Below are positions 30,101-39,043 of a DNA stretch of 64,000 nucleotides, one piece after another. A program made the position numbers and the translations under genes. This DNA comes from Streptomyces sp. GS7 (GTDB lineage Bacteria; Actinomycetota; Actinomycetes; Streptomycetales; Streptomycetaceae), in the NCBI RefSeq assembly GCF_009834125.1, contig NZ_CP047146.1:4953501-5017500 (forward strand). Direction: 5' to 3'. The notes below the pieces were generated by a model. It made no database searches, was not told where the DNA came from, and worked only from the letters and a program-made list of their open reading frames with translations. Each line of letters starts with the position of its first letter. Positions within the stretch are counted from its first letter, which is position 1.

Positions 30101-31290
30101 CCTCCGCCCGCCATCACCACGCCATCCCGTTGCGCGGCACCCGCGCCCCCGGGGCGGTCGTGATGACGGTGGCGGCTGCCGTCCTCACCGCCGGTACGGC
30201 CCTCCTCGGCTGCGAGCGCGGTACGTCGGTCGGCGGCGGCCCTTTGCCGCCGAGCCCCGCGAAGCCCGGCTGCCCCACCGTCCTGGCCCGCGCCGCGGCG
30301 GCCGTTCAGCAGGCCGAGAAGACCAACCCGGCGACGACCGGCCCCACCAGCGGCCCCAGGGCGACCACCGGCAAAACCGTCGTCTATGTCGCACAGACCA
30401 TGACCAACCCCGGCGTCGCCGGCGCCGCCAACGGCGTTGCGGAAGCCGCCCGGACCATCGGCTGGGACCTGCGGGTGATCGACGGCCGGGGCACCCCCGC
30501 CGGGATCCAGGCGGCGTTCGGTCAGGCCATCACCCTGCGGCCCTCGGGCATCGTCATCGGCGGCTTCGACCCCGACCTCACGTCGCAACAGGTCGCGCAG
30601 GCCACCGCCGAACGCATCCCGCTCGTCGGCTGGCACGCGGTCGGCTCCCCCGGCCCGAGCAGGCACCCCGCGCTCTTCACCAACATCACCACCAGGGTCG
30701 AGGACGTCGCGAGGACCAGCGCGGAATGGATCATCGCGCACTCCCACGGCCACGCCGGTGTCGTCCTGTTCACCGACGCCTCGATCCCCTTCGCCAGAAC
30801 CAAGTCCGAACTGATCAGGAAGGAACTGGCCTCCTGCTCCGGCGTCAAGCTGCTGGCGGAGGACAACATCCCGATCTCGGACTCCAGCAGCCGAACTCCC
30901 CAGGAGGTCTCCGCACTTCTCTCCCGATTCCGGGACGCCTGGACCCACTCCGCCGCCATCAACGACGTGTACTTCGCCGACGCCGCCCCGGCCCTGCGCG
31001 CCGCACGCAAGAAGGGTGCCGCCGCCCCGTTCAACATCGGCGCGGGCGACGGCGACCCTTCCGCCTTCCAACGCGTCAACAGCAGGCAGTTCCAGGCGGC
31101 CACCGTTCCCGAGCCGTTCGCCCAGCAGGGCTGGCAGATCCTCGACGAGTTCAACCGCGCCTTCTCCGGCCGGCCCGCCAGCGGATACGTCGCCCCCGTG
31201 CACATCGCCACGGCCGCCAACAGCGCCGGGGCCACGACCTGGGACCCGCCCGGCTACCGCGCCGCGTACCGCAAGATCTGGGGCCGGTAG
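30097..31290 (+). CDS. Sugar ABC transporter substrate-binding lipoprotein
   Basis: 397 residues; the start again overlaps the upstream stop (ATGA). The N-terminus has a hydrophobic stretch ending in the lipobox ALLGC, so it is anchored outside the membrane. The mature part is a type I periplasmic-binding fold (KTVVYVAQTMTNPGVAGAA, PSGIVIGGFDPDL). A His-rich start (ARHHHAI) precedes the signal. No neighbouring sugar-catabolic gene reveals the ligand; a pentose or hexose is the family norm, though sugar-like alcohols and autoinducer-type ligands also occur. Confidence 0.92.
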   Translation: MTSARHHHAIPLRGTRAPGAVVMTVAAAVLTAGTALLGCERGTSVGGGPLPPSPAKPGCPTVLARAAAAVQQAEKTNPATTGPTSGPRATTGKTVVYVAQTMTNPGVAGAANGVAEAARTIGWDLRVIDGRGTPAGIQAAFGQAITLRPSGIVIGGFDPDLTSQQVAQATAERIPLVGWHAVGSPGPSRHPALFTNITTRVEDVARTSAEWIIAHSHGHAGVVLFTDASIPFARTKSELIRKELASCSGVKLLAEDNIPISDSSSRTPQEVSALLSRFRDAWTHSAAINDVYFADAAPALRAARKKGAAAPFNIGAGDGDPSAFQRVNSRQFQAATVPEPFAQQGWQILDEFNRAFSGRPASGYVAPVHIATAANSAGATTWDPPGYRAAYRKIWGR

Positions 31291-31574
31291 GCGGGTACGC
31301 CCGGGAAACCGCGCGCTGTCCGCGTCGAGGTGAGTGACCGTCACCGCCGAGGAACGCACCGAGTGGCCCTGCCCGGCCGGACCGCGCCACCACCCGCTCC
31401 GCCCGTACCCGTGTGTCGGCAGGCTGCCCCGCATCGGATTCCGGCCCGATGGCGTCAGGAACCCGTCAAGGCAACCCCTCCCGGCGCAAAGAAAACACCA
31501 ACACCTCGCGATCGCGCTATCGGGTCGATTTCCATGGGGCGTGTGAACGTGGCACAGGGCGAGGAGCAGACCCC

Positions 31575-32105
31575 ATGAACAAGCCGGGCTACCGCGTTGT
31601 GGCCGGGGTGAGCGGTTCGCTGGAAAGTCTGACCGCGCTGCACCGGGCCGCCTCCGAAGCGCGCGCCACCGGCGCCACACTGTGGGCCGTGCTGGCCTGG
31701 GAACCACCGGGCGGCGACATCGCCCATCGCGGCGGCCCCTGCCCTGAGCCGCTGGCCGCGTGGCGCCGCATGGCAGTCGACCGTCTCACCGACGCGCTCG
31801 GCACCGCATTCGGCGGCACCGGACCCGGGGTACCACTGGAGCGGCTGGTGGTACTCGGCAAACCGGCCAAGGTCCTGCTGTCGGTCGCCGATCGGCCCGA
31901 TGACCTGCTGGTGGTCGGAGCCGGAGCCCGCGGCCGGATGCGCCGGGCGCTGCAGCCCTCCGTGGCCCGCTACTGCCTCGCACGCGCCGGCTGCCCGGTC
32001 CTCGCCGTCCCGCCCTCCCCCCTCCACCGCACATTCCACACCATGCACCGCCGCAACACGTGGAAACTCCCCCTCAAAACCCAGGGGTTGGCCGAGCGGC
32101 GCTGA
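31575..32105 (+). CDS. Universal stress protein (single UspA domain)
   Basis: 176 residues from the ATG at 31575 (GAGGAG 8 nt upstream). It shows the UspA fold: VVAGVSGSLESLTALHRA at the start, WAVLAWEP, and LLVVGAGARGRMRRALQPS at the nucleotide-binding loop, then CPVLAVPP. The ATP-binding GxxG(9x)GS pattern is imperfect because Pro replaces the Gly before Ser, so ATP binding is uncertain. A basic tail of about 25 residues follows the domain. Monocistronic. Confidence 0.88.
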   Translation: MNKPGYRVVAGVSGSLESLTALHRAASEARATGATLWAVLAWEPPGGDIAHRGGPCPEPLAAWRRMAVDRLTDALGTAFGGTGPGVPLERLVVLGKPAKVLLSVADRPDDLLVVGAGARGRMRRALQPSVARYCLARAGCPVLAVPPSPLHRTFHTMHRRNTWKLPLKTQGLAERR

Positions 32106-32270
32106 CACCGCGATCGAACGCACCGGGCTACGACGCACGCGGCAGGCGTGCACGAAACCTCGCGGACGTCGTGGAGCAGCCACGGAGGAAGGGGCGCCGG
32201 CGGCGAGGAAGGCGTCCCACTCCTCGTTCGGCGGGGTTCGGAATCCCTCGTTGGGCGGAGTGAGGTCTCG

Positions 32271-33242
32271 TCAGTGGCGGATCAGGCCGGTGCGTTTGAC
32301 TGTCGCCAGCAGCGGAGTGGTGTCGATGGCCGTGATCCCGTCGAGGAGGCCGACGGCGTCGGTGAGGAAGGCGTACAGGGTGTCGAGGTCCGCCGTGGCC
32401 AGAGCGACGACGAGGTTGGCCGGGCCAGTGGTGGCGGCGCAGAAGCGGACGTGCGGGTGGACGCTGAGGGTCCGGGCGGCCTCCCCGAGCGCGCCGGGCC
32501 GGACCGCGATCCACAGCAGGGCTTCGGTGTGCGCGCCGAGCAGGGCGAGGTCGACCTCGGTCGCCAGGCGCACGGCCTGGCCGCGAACCAGCGCGTCGAG
32601 TCGTCGGCGGGCGGCGAGCGCGGTGGTGCCGGCCCGGCGGGCGAGTTCGGTGTAGGTGGTCCGGCCGTCCTCGGTCAGCGCCGCGATCAGCGCGGTGTCC
32701 ACGGCCAGAGGCAAAGCAGGCGCCGTCGGGGGTGTGGGGTCGGGGATGAGCTGGGCCACCTCTTGGGGTGAGAGGAGACCCGCGGTCCAGCGGAACGCGG
32801 TGGGAAAGACGCGGAGCAGTGTGTGAGCGGTCCAGGAGTCGACGGCTTCGGTGGCGGGCAGGTCACGCAGCAGCAGGGCGTTGCGGGCGTCGGGGCCGTC
32901 GAGGAAGAAGACCGTGGAGATCTCGTCGCCGCCGCCGAGGATGTCGACCCAGACCGTGTCGGTGCGGCGTGCCAGTGCGTGGGCGACCTGACGGATCTTG
33001 TTCGGGCGACAGCGGATGCGCAGGGCGATGGGGATCAGGTGCGGGAAGCACGCCGGGTTGCGGACGGCCGTCGTGCGCAGGGTGCCGTCGGCGTAGAGGG
33101 GTGCGGCGCGGCGTACGACGGTGCGCTCGGACAGGCCCAGGCAGCGTGCCACCTCGCGCCAGGAGGCACGTGGCGAGGCGAGGAGGGAAGCCGCGATCCG
33201 GCGGTCCGTCTCGTCGAGCGTGTGGCGCATGATCTGCATCAT
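32271..33242 (-). CDS. Lrp/AsnC-family regulator with duplicated HTH-ligand modules
   Basis: 323 residues from the ATG at 33242; ATGs at 33239 and 33230 are also possible. It is a tandem of two Lrp units: HTH (LDETDRRIAASLL, SERTVVRRAAPL) with its RAM-like sensor, then a second HTH (LTEDGRTTYTELARRAGTT) with sensor (VHPHVRFCAATTGPANLVV). Lrp proteins sense amino acids or related metabolites. It is divergent from the amidohydrolase gene 182 nt away, which is its most likely target. Confidence 0.9.
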   Translation of the reverse strand: MMQIMRHTLDETDRRIAASLLASPRASWREVARCLGLSERTVVRRAAPLYADGTLRTTAVRNPACFPHLIPIALRIRCRPNKIRQVAHALARRTDTVWVDILGGGDEISTVFFLDGPDARNALLLRDLPATEAVDSWTAHTLLRVFPTAFRWTAGLLSPQEVAQLIPDPTPPTAPALPLAVDTALIAALTEDGRTTYTELARRAGTTALAARRRLDALVRGQAVRLATEVDLALLGAHTEALLWIAVRPGALGEAARTLSVHPHVRFCAATTGPANLVVALATADLDTLYAFLTDAVGLLDGITAIDTTPLLATVKRTGLIRH

Positions 33243-33424
33243 AGGTCGCTGCTGTGGCGTATTTCCTGTGTCATGGGCTGCTGAATGTTCATGTATCGGC
33301 TGGCCGCGCGTACATCTGTCTGGTCAGCGGACGTGGCCGGCGACCGGACTGCTGAGCACGGTCGCGGCAACTAGTGGCGCCCCTGACACGGTCCGAACGA
33401 CGTCGAGACAGCCTGGAGAAGACG

Positions 33425-35044
33425 ATGACCGATCACGGAGCCGACCTGGTGATCCGGGCCGGTGCGGTGCACACGCTGGTGCCCGGTCAGGCCCCGCGGC
33501 GGGCGCTGGCCGTGCGGGGTGACCGCATCATGGCCCTCTCCCCCGACCCGAACGGCCTCGACCACCTGGTGAGCGCGCGCACCACGGTCCACGACCTGCC
33601 CGGAGCCACGGTGCTGCCCGCGTTCGACGACACCCACACCCACCTGATCTTCGCCGCCCACGGTGCGCACGACGTGCCCGTGCACCGGGCGCGCACCATC
33701 CCCGAATTCCTGGGCCTGATCCGGCAACGGGCCAGGACCACCCCCGAGGGCGAGTGGATCCGTACCACCACCAACTGGCAGGAACTCAACCTGGCCGAAC
33801 GGCGGATGCCCACCGCGGCGGAACTCGACCAGGCCACGGACCGGCACCCGGTCCTGGTCAAGCGCGGCGGCCACAACGACGTCGTCAACACCTACGCGCT
33901 GCGCCTGGCGGGGGTCACCGAGGACACCCCGGTACCGCCGGGCGGTGTCATCGGCCGCGACGCCGACGGCAGCCTCAACGGTCGGCTCATCGACAACGCC
34001 CTGCCGCTGGTGGAGCGGCTGGTCCCGGCCCAGGACCGGGCCCGGCGCATCGACGCACTGCACCTGGCCAGCGGCTGGTATGCCGCCACCGGCATCGGCA
34101 CCGTGCGCGACTGCGCGGTCTCCCCGGAGGACTATGCGGTGCTCCTGGCTGCCCGCGAGGCGGGGGCGCTGAGCATCCGGGTGCGGGCCCTGGTCTCGGC
34201 ACTCGGCATGACCGGCAGGGCGCAGGTGGAGGACCTGCTCGACGTCATGGAGGACTGGCGCTACAACTCCGATCCCCGACTCGGGGTGTGGGGAGTGAAG
34301 TTCGGCCTCGACGGCGGCCTGGAGGCCGGGGCCACCGAGGAGCCGTACGCCTGCGACCACGCCTTCTCCGGAATGCTGACCTGGGAGCCCGACGCACTGG
34401 TCGAGGCGGTCGAGGCCGTGGTGCGGCGTGGCTGGCGGGTCGGCACCCACTCCTACGGCGACCGCGCGGTCCGCATCCTCCTGGACGTCTACGAACGCGT
34501 CCTCGACCGCAACCCCGGGCTGCCTGCCGGCACGCTGGTGATGGAGCACGGCGGCCTGGCCGGCCCCGGACAGCGTGCCCGAGCCGCGGCCCTGGGCATC
34601 CCCGTCACCATCCAGCAGCCGCTGCTGCACGACACCGCCGAGGTGGAGGAGGGCTTCTGGGGACCGGAACGCGTCGCCCGGCTCTTCCCCGCCAGGGGCT
34701 GGCTCGACCAGGGTGCCCAGGTCAGCGCTGGATCGGACTTCCCCGTCGGCCAGTTCGGCGCCATGCGCTCCGTCTGGGGCATGACCACCCGGCAGACCGT
34801 CATCGGCGTCAAGGGCGCCGAGCACGCCATCACCTACGACGAGGCCCTCGCCCTGCACACCACCAACGCCGCCCGCCTGTGTGGAGAGGAGAACCTGCGC
34901 GGCACCCTCACCCCCGGCCGCCTGGCCGACCTCAGCGTCTGGGACCAGGACCCCGCACACTGCGCCGGCGAGACTCTGCGCGACCTCAGCGCCAGCCACA
35001 CCTTCGTCGGTGGCCTCCTGGTCTCCTCCACCACCGCGCAGTGA
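33425..35044 (+). CDS. Amidohydrolase family protein (YtcJ-like)
   Basis: 539 residues from the ATG at 33425 (GGAG upstream). Metal ligands of the amidohydrolase barrel are visible: DTHTHL after the first strand, GVKFGLDGGLEAGAT, THSYGDRAV, MEHGG and the catalytic-Asp segment SAGSDFPVG. The C-terminal small beta-domain (GRLADLSVWDQDP) is intact. YtcJ-like enzymes hydrolyse N-acyl or cyclic amide bonds of unknown substrates. The divergent Lrp-type regulator suggests induction by an amino-acid-like compound. Confidence 0.92.
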   Translation: MTDHGADLVIRAGAVHTLVPGQAPRRALAVRGDRIMALSPDPNGLDHLVSARTTVHDLPGATVLPAFDDTHTHLIFAAHGAHDVPVHRARTIPEFLGLIRQRARTTPEGEWIRTTTNWQELNLAERRMPTAAELDQATDRHPVLVKRGGHNDVVNTYALRLAGVTEDTPVPPGGVIGRDADGSLNGRLIDNALPLVERLVPAQDRARRIDALHLASGWYAATGIGTVRDCAVSPEDYAVLLAAREAGALSIRVRALVSALGMTGRAQVEDLLDVMEDWRYNSDPRLGVWGVKFGLDGGLEAGATEEPYACDHAFSGMLTWEPDALVEAVEAVVRRGWRVGTHSYGDRAVRILLDVYERVLDRNPGLPAGTLVMEHGGLAGPGQRARAAALGIPVTIQQPLLHDTAEVEEGFWGPERVARLFPARGWLDQGAQVSAGSDFPVGQFGAMRSVWGMTTRQTVIGVKGAEHAITYDEALALHTTNAARLCGEENLRGTLTPGRLADLSVWDQDPAHCAGETLRDLSASHTFVGGLLVSSTTAQ

Positions 35045-35155
35045 GCCACGCCGCCCCTGCCCACAGCCAGGGCCCCGCAGACCAGCCCCGGGCACGGCGA
35101 CAGGGGTGGTGACCACCCCACGCGTCACGGTCTCCCCCTGCGTCATCCTGGAACC

Positions 35156-36145
35156 ATGAGGATCGAGGTTCTGGTCGTGCCGGACTGCCCCCACGAGAAG
35201 GCGGCGGTCGAGCTGCTGCGCCACGCGCTGGACGACGCCGGGCTGACGGACGTCACCTGGGACAGGCGGGTGGTGGCCGATCAGGACGCGGCCGAGCGGA
35301 TCGGCTTCGCGGGGTCCCCGACCTTTCTGATCGACGGACGCGACCCGTTCGCCGAGCCCGGTCGCGCCCCCGGACTGACCTGCCGGATGTACCCGACGCC
35401 GCAAGGGCCCGCCGGCCTGCCCACCCGCGACCGGTTGCGGCAGGCGCTGACCTCCGCCTGCCCGGCCGGCGGCGCTCCGGCGGGGGCGGGTGGCGAGGCG
35501 CAGCAGGCGAGGGAGCAGCGGCGGCACTGGCAGGACACCTACGCCGCGCACCCCGGCATGTATGGCGCCGAGCCCTCCGCCCCGGCCGTGCACGCGGCCG
35601 GCGTCTTCCGGGCCGCGGGCGCCGAACGCGTACTGGAACTCGGTGCCGGGCACGGCCGCGACGCCCTGTACTTCGCCCGGGAGGGCTTCGCCGTCCACGC
35701 AACCGACTTCAGTTCCACCGGACTCGATCAGCTGCGCGAAGCCTCCCGCGCCCAGGGGCTGGCCGACCGGATCGCCACCACCGTCCACGATGTCCGCAGT
35801 CCTCTGCCGTTTCCCGACGACTCGGTGGACGCCGTCTTCGCGCACATGCTGCTGTGCATGGCGCTGACCACCCGCGAGATCCACGCCCTGGTCGCCGAGG
35901 TCCGCCGGGTGCTGCGCCCGGGCGGTGTCTTCGTCTACACCGTCCGGCACACCGGCGACGCTCACTACGCCGCCGGTACCTCCCGCGGCGACGACATCTA
36001 CGAACACGGCGGCTTCGCCGTCCACTTCTTCCCACGCCGGCTGGTCGACGGCCTCGCCGGGGGCTGGCGCCTTGACGAGGTCCACGGCTTCGAAGAAGGC
36101 GAACTGCCCCGCCGTCTGTGGCGCATCACCCAGACCCTGGCCTGA
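35156..36145 (+). CDS. Fusion of a thioredoxin-like domain and a SAM-dependent methyltransferase
   Basis: 329 residues. Residues 1-105 form a thioredoxin-like fold (IEVLVVPDCPHEKAAVEL; FAGSPTFLIDG containing the cis-Pro region) with CPH in place of the usual CxxC pair, as in small stand-alone actinobacterial proteins. After an Ala/Gly-rich linker, residues 118-329 are a class I methyltransferase with motif I VLELGAGHGRDAL, ATDFSSTGL and RRVLRPGGVFVYTV. Each half is common, but their fusion is unusual. The joined N-terminal domain could deliver a thiol or metal/metalloid substrate. That is inference. The gene follows the amidohydrolase by 111 nt. Confidence 0.85.
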   Translation: MRIEVLVVPDCPHEKAAVELLRHALDDAGLTDVTWDRRVVADQDAAERIGFAGSPTFLIDGRDPFAEPGRAPGLTCRMYPTPQGPAGLPTRDRLRQALTSACPAGGAPAGAGGEAQQAREQRRHWQDTYAAHPGMYGAEPSAPAVHAAGVFRAAGAERVLELGAGHGRDALYFAREGFAVHATDFSSTGLDQLREASRAQGLADRIATTVHDVRSPLPFPDDSVDAVFAHMLLCMALTTREIHALVAEVRRVLRPGGVFVYTVRHTGDAHYAAGTSRGDDIYEHGGFAVHFFPRRLVDGLAGGWRLDEVHGFEEGELPRRLWRITQTLA

Positions 36146-36492
36146 CGCGCAACAGCAATCCCGCCCGGGCGACTACGCACGGCCCGGCCCGTCCGGATGC
36201 CACGACCCCGCCCGCGCATGCCCTCCACACCCTGCGAACCGACTGGTGAGAAGGGTTATCGGCCCCGGTCCCGCCGCTTGTATTCCTGGAATACCCGGCC
36301 GGCGGAGGGCGCGCGGAAGCACTGTCGGGCTCCGGCCGCACCATGCCGGGGTTTGTGCCTCCTGAATGCGAGGCCGCCCCCTTTCACGCCGTACCGAGAT
36401 GATCTCCCGCCTGTTTCGCTTGATCCTGCGCACGGCCACCCTGCGCGCCACCGGCCGTTTTGCTCACGTCTGTTCACGTCCCGGGAGGGAAT
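36146..36492. promoter_or_regulatory. Upstream region of the terpenoid operon with a 15-nt palindrome
   Basis: 347 nt without a gene. GTATTCC-T-GGAATAC at 36280-36294 is a perfect palindrome with 7-bp arms, about 200 nt before the encapsulin start and clearly AT-richer than its surroundings. It is a good candidate regulator site for the operon. No promoter boxes could be fixed. Confidence 0.5.
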
Positions 36493-37932
36493 GTGTCCAC
36501 ACCGGACAGCGTCACCGGTTCCGCTACCGAAGAGCCCGCACTCGATCCCGCAGACACCGCGCTCACCAGTCTCAGTACACAGGCCGCGCGCCAACTGGCC
36601 ACCACCACCAAGTCCGTGCCCCAGATGCAGGCCATCACCTCGCGATGGCTGCTGAAGGCGCTGCCGTGGGTGGACGTCAAAGGTGGCACCTACCGGGTCA
36701 ACCGGCGTCTGCAACTCCGTGTCGGCCGGGGCCGTGTCCAGTTCGAGCAGAACGGCGCGGACGACATCAAGGTGATCCCGCAGACCCTCACCGAACTTCC
36801 CGTCCTGCGCGGTTACCCCGATATCGACGTCCTCAAGGAGGTCGCCGGCCGGTTCCGCGTCCGGGAGGTCCGGGCCGGCCAGGTCCTCTTCGAGGCGGGG
36901 CAGCCCGCCACCGAGGCGTACCTCGTCGTCCACGGCCGGTTCGCGCGCTACGCGGCCGGCAAGTACGGCGAGGAGGAGGTCATCGGCGTCGTCACGGACG
37001 GCGACCAGATGGGGGACGAGGCGATCGGCCTGGCCGAACCGCGCTGGCAGACCTCGGTACGCGCCCAGACGGCGGGCGTGCTGCTGGTGCTGCCCTGGGA
37101 CGTGGTCCAGGAGTTCACCGACCGCGTACCGTCCCTGGCGGCGCACCTGGCGGCCTACGCGGAGCAGCAGCAGCGCCCCGTGAACCGCAAGGGCGAGGCG
37201 GAAGTGCCGGTGGCGGCGGGACACGTGGGCGAGCCGACGCTGTCCGGCGGCTTCGTCGACTACGACCTCACCCCGCGCGAGTACGAACTCTCCCTGACCC
37301 AGACCGTGTTGCGGGTGCACAGCCGGGTCGCCGATCTCTACAACGAGCCCATGGACCAGACGCAGCAGCAGCTGCGGCTCACCGTCGAGGAGATCCGTGA
37401 GCGCCAGGAGTGGGAGCTGGTCAACAACCGCGAGTTCGGGCTGCTGCACAACACCGACTACGGCCAGCGCATCAGCACCTACTCGGGCCCGCCCACCCCC
37501 GACGACATGGACGAGCTGTTGTCCATGCGCCGCAAGACACGGCTGTTCCTGGCCCACCCCAAGGCGATCGCCGCCTTCTTCCGGCAGTGCAACAAACGCG
37601 GTCTGGTACCGGGCACGGCGAACGTCGACGGGCACGAGGTTCCCGCCTGGCGCGGCGTCCCGATCTTCCCGTGCGGCAAGATCCCGGTCAGCGGCGAGCA
37701 CACCAGCAGCATCATCGCGCTGCGTACCGGGGAGGCGGACCAGGGGGTCGTCGGCCTGCACCAGACCGGCCTCCCCGAGGAGTTCCAGCCCGGCCTGAAC
37801 GTCCGCTTCATGGGCATCGACAACGCCGCGATCATCAAGTACCTCGTCACCGCCTACTACTCGATGGCGATCCTCGTGCCCGACGCGGCCGGAATCCTGG
37901 AGAACGTCCAGATCGGCCGGAGCGCCGACTGA
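36493..37932 (+). CDS. eshA: Family 2B encapsulin shell protein (EshA-type, with cyclic-nucleotide-binding-like domain)
   Basis: 479 residues from a GTG at 36493, with GGGAGGG just upstream. Residues about 115-225 form a cNMP-binding-like barrel ([32 protein letters not shown]) inserted in an HK97-type shell fold seen in [27 protein letters not shown] and the C-terminal half ([32 protein letters not shown]). This is the family 2B encapsulin pattern, once annotated as a Crp-like regulator. In Streptomyces, such shells have been reported to enclose 2-methylisoborneol synthase, and the cyclase gene follows here by 19 nt. Ligand binding could gate the shell (inference). Confidence 0.93.
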   Translation: MSTPDSVTGSATEEPALDPADTALTSLSTQAARQLATTTKSVPQMQAITSRWLLKALPWVDVKGGTYRVNRRLQLRVGRGRVQFEQNGADDIKVIPQTLTELPVLRGYPDIDVLKEVAGRFRVREVRAGQVLFEAGQPATEAYLVVHGRFARYAAGKYGEEEVIGVVTDGDQMGDEAIGLAEPRWQTSVRAQTAGVLLVLPWDVVQEFTDRVPSLAAHLAAYAEQQQRPVNRKGEAEVPVAAGHVGEPTLSGGFVDYDLTPREYELSLTQTVLRVHSRVADLYNEPMDQTQQQLRLTVEEIRERQEWELVNNREFGLLHNTDYGQRISTYSGPPTPDDMDELLSMRRKTRLFLAHPKAIAAFFRQCNKRGLVPGTANVDGHEVPAWRGVPIFPCGKIPVSGEHTSSIIALRTGEADQGVVGLHQTGLPEEFQPGLNVRFMGIDNAAIIKYLVTAYYSMAILVPDAAGILENVQIGRSAD

Positions 37933-37951
37933 CCGGGTGGAGTACCCAACC

Positions 37952-39010
37952 ATGAGCACGCCCCCCGACACCGCGGCCGGGTATTCGCTGCCCGGCCCGC
38001 CGAACCTCGCCCGCACCCTGCGGGCCCGACGTGGCGGAGCCGTCCCCGGGCTGAAGTACCGGCCCGCCGTCCCCGCCGACCCGGAGAAGGCCGGGGAGAT
38101 CGACCGCAGGCTGGAGTCCTGGGCCCGCCGGCTGGATCTCTTCCCCGCGCAGTGGACCGGGGACTTCGCGCAGTTCCAGGTCGGCCGGGCAGTCGTCCTG
38201 CAGCATCCCGGTGCGGCCGATCTCGAACGCCTCACCGTCGCGGGCGAGTTCCTGCTGGCCGAGAACATCGTCGACAGCTGCTACTGCGAGGAGGACGAGG
38301 GCCGCGGTGCCTCACGCCGCAGCCTGGGCGGTCGTCTGATCCTCGGCCAGTCGGCCCTCGACCCGTTCCACGGCACGCCCGCACTGGAGGAGGAGTGGCG
38401 CCGTGGCATGCAGGCCGACGGCCCGCTGCGCTCGTACCACTGGGCCATGCAGGACTACGCGGCCTTCGCCACCCCCAGTCAGACGGGCCGGTTCGTCCAT
38501 GACATGGCCCGGCTGCACCTCGGCTATCTCGCCGAGGCGTCCTGGTCACAGACGCGGCACATGCCGCATGTCTGGGAGTACCTGGTGATGCGGCAGTTCA
38601 ACAACTTCCGCCCCTGCCTGTCGCTCGTGGACGCCGTGGACGGCTACGAACTGCCCGAAGCGCTCTACGCCCGCCCCGAGGTCCAGCGGGTCACCGCCCT
38701 GGCCTGCAACGCCACGACCATCGTGAACGACCTGTATTCCTTCACCAAGGAGCTGGCCAGTGACCCCAACCACCTGAACCTGCCGCAGGTGGTGGCCGCC
38801 AACGACAAACGCGGTCTGAAGGCCGCCTACCTGAAGAGCGTCGAGATCCACAACGAGGTCTTCGAGGCGTTCGAGGCGGAGTCGGCCCCGCTGGCTGCCG
38901 CCTCGCCGCTCCTCGAACGGTACGTCCGGGGCCTGTCCGCCTGGGTCGCCGGCAACCACGAGTGGCACGCCACCAACACCGACCGCTACCACCTGCCCAA
39001 CTACTGGTAG
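37952..39010 (+). CDS. 2-methylisoborneol synthase-type terpene cyclase
   Basis: 352 residues from the ATG at 37952 (GGAG 10 nt upstream; an in-frame GTG at 37937 adds 5 residues). It cyclises 2-methyl-GPP with Mg2+. The Asp-rich motif is DSCYCEED at 108-115 and the NSE motif NDLYSFTKE is at 259-267. RYHLPNYW closes the protein. Known synthases of this type have long disordered Pro-rich N-termini (total about 430-440 residues) linked to encapsulation. Here only about 35 residues precede the catalytic domain, and the upstream gene's stop leaves no room for more. The product could be 2-methylisoborneol or the related 2-methylenebornane. Confidence 0.9.
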   Translation: MSTPPDTAAGYSLPGPPNLARTLRARRGGAVPGLKYRPAVPADPEKAGEIDRRLESWARRLDLFPAQWTGDFAQFQVGRAVVLQHPGAADLERLTVAGEFLLAENIVDSCYCEEDEGRGASRRSLGGRLILGQSALDPFHGTPALEEEWRRGMQADGPLRSYHWAMQDYAAFATPSQTGRFVHDMARLHLGYLAEASWSQTRHMPHVWEYLVMRQFNNFRPCLSLVDAVDGYELPEALYARPEVQRVTALACNATTIVNDLYSFTKELASDPNHLNLPQVVAANDKRGLKAAYLKSVEIHNEVFEAFEAESAPLAAASPLLERYVRGLSAWVAGNHEWHATNTDRYHLPNYW

Positions 39011-39043
39011 ACCGATCCCGTGCACCACCGCAAGGAGCGACCG

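Noticed and set aside
33371..36085. 904-codon open frame on the minus strand
   Set aside because: It runs antisense to the amidohydrolase and the fusion methyltransferase; Gly/Val/Asp-rich shadow translation.
36493..37932. Crp/Fnr-type transcription factor
   Set aside because: It has a cyclic-nucleotide-like domain but no helix-turn-helix, and the remainder matches an HK97-type shell beside its usual cargo gene.
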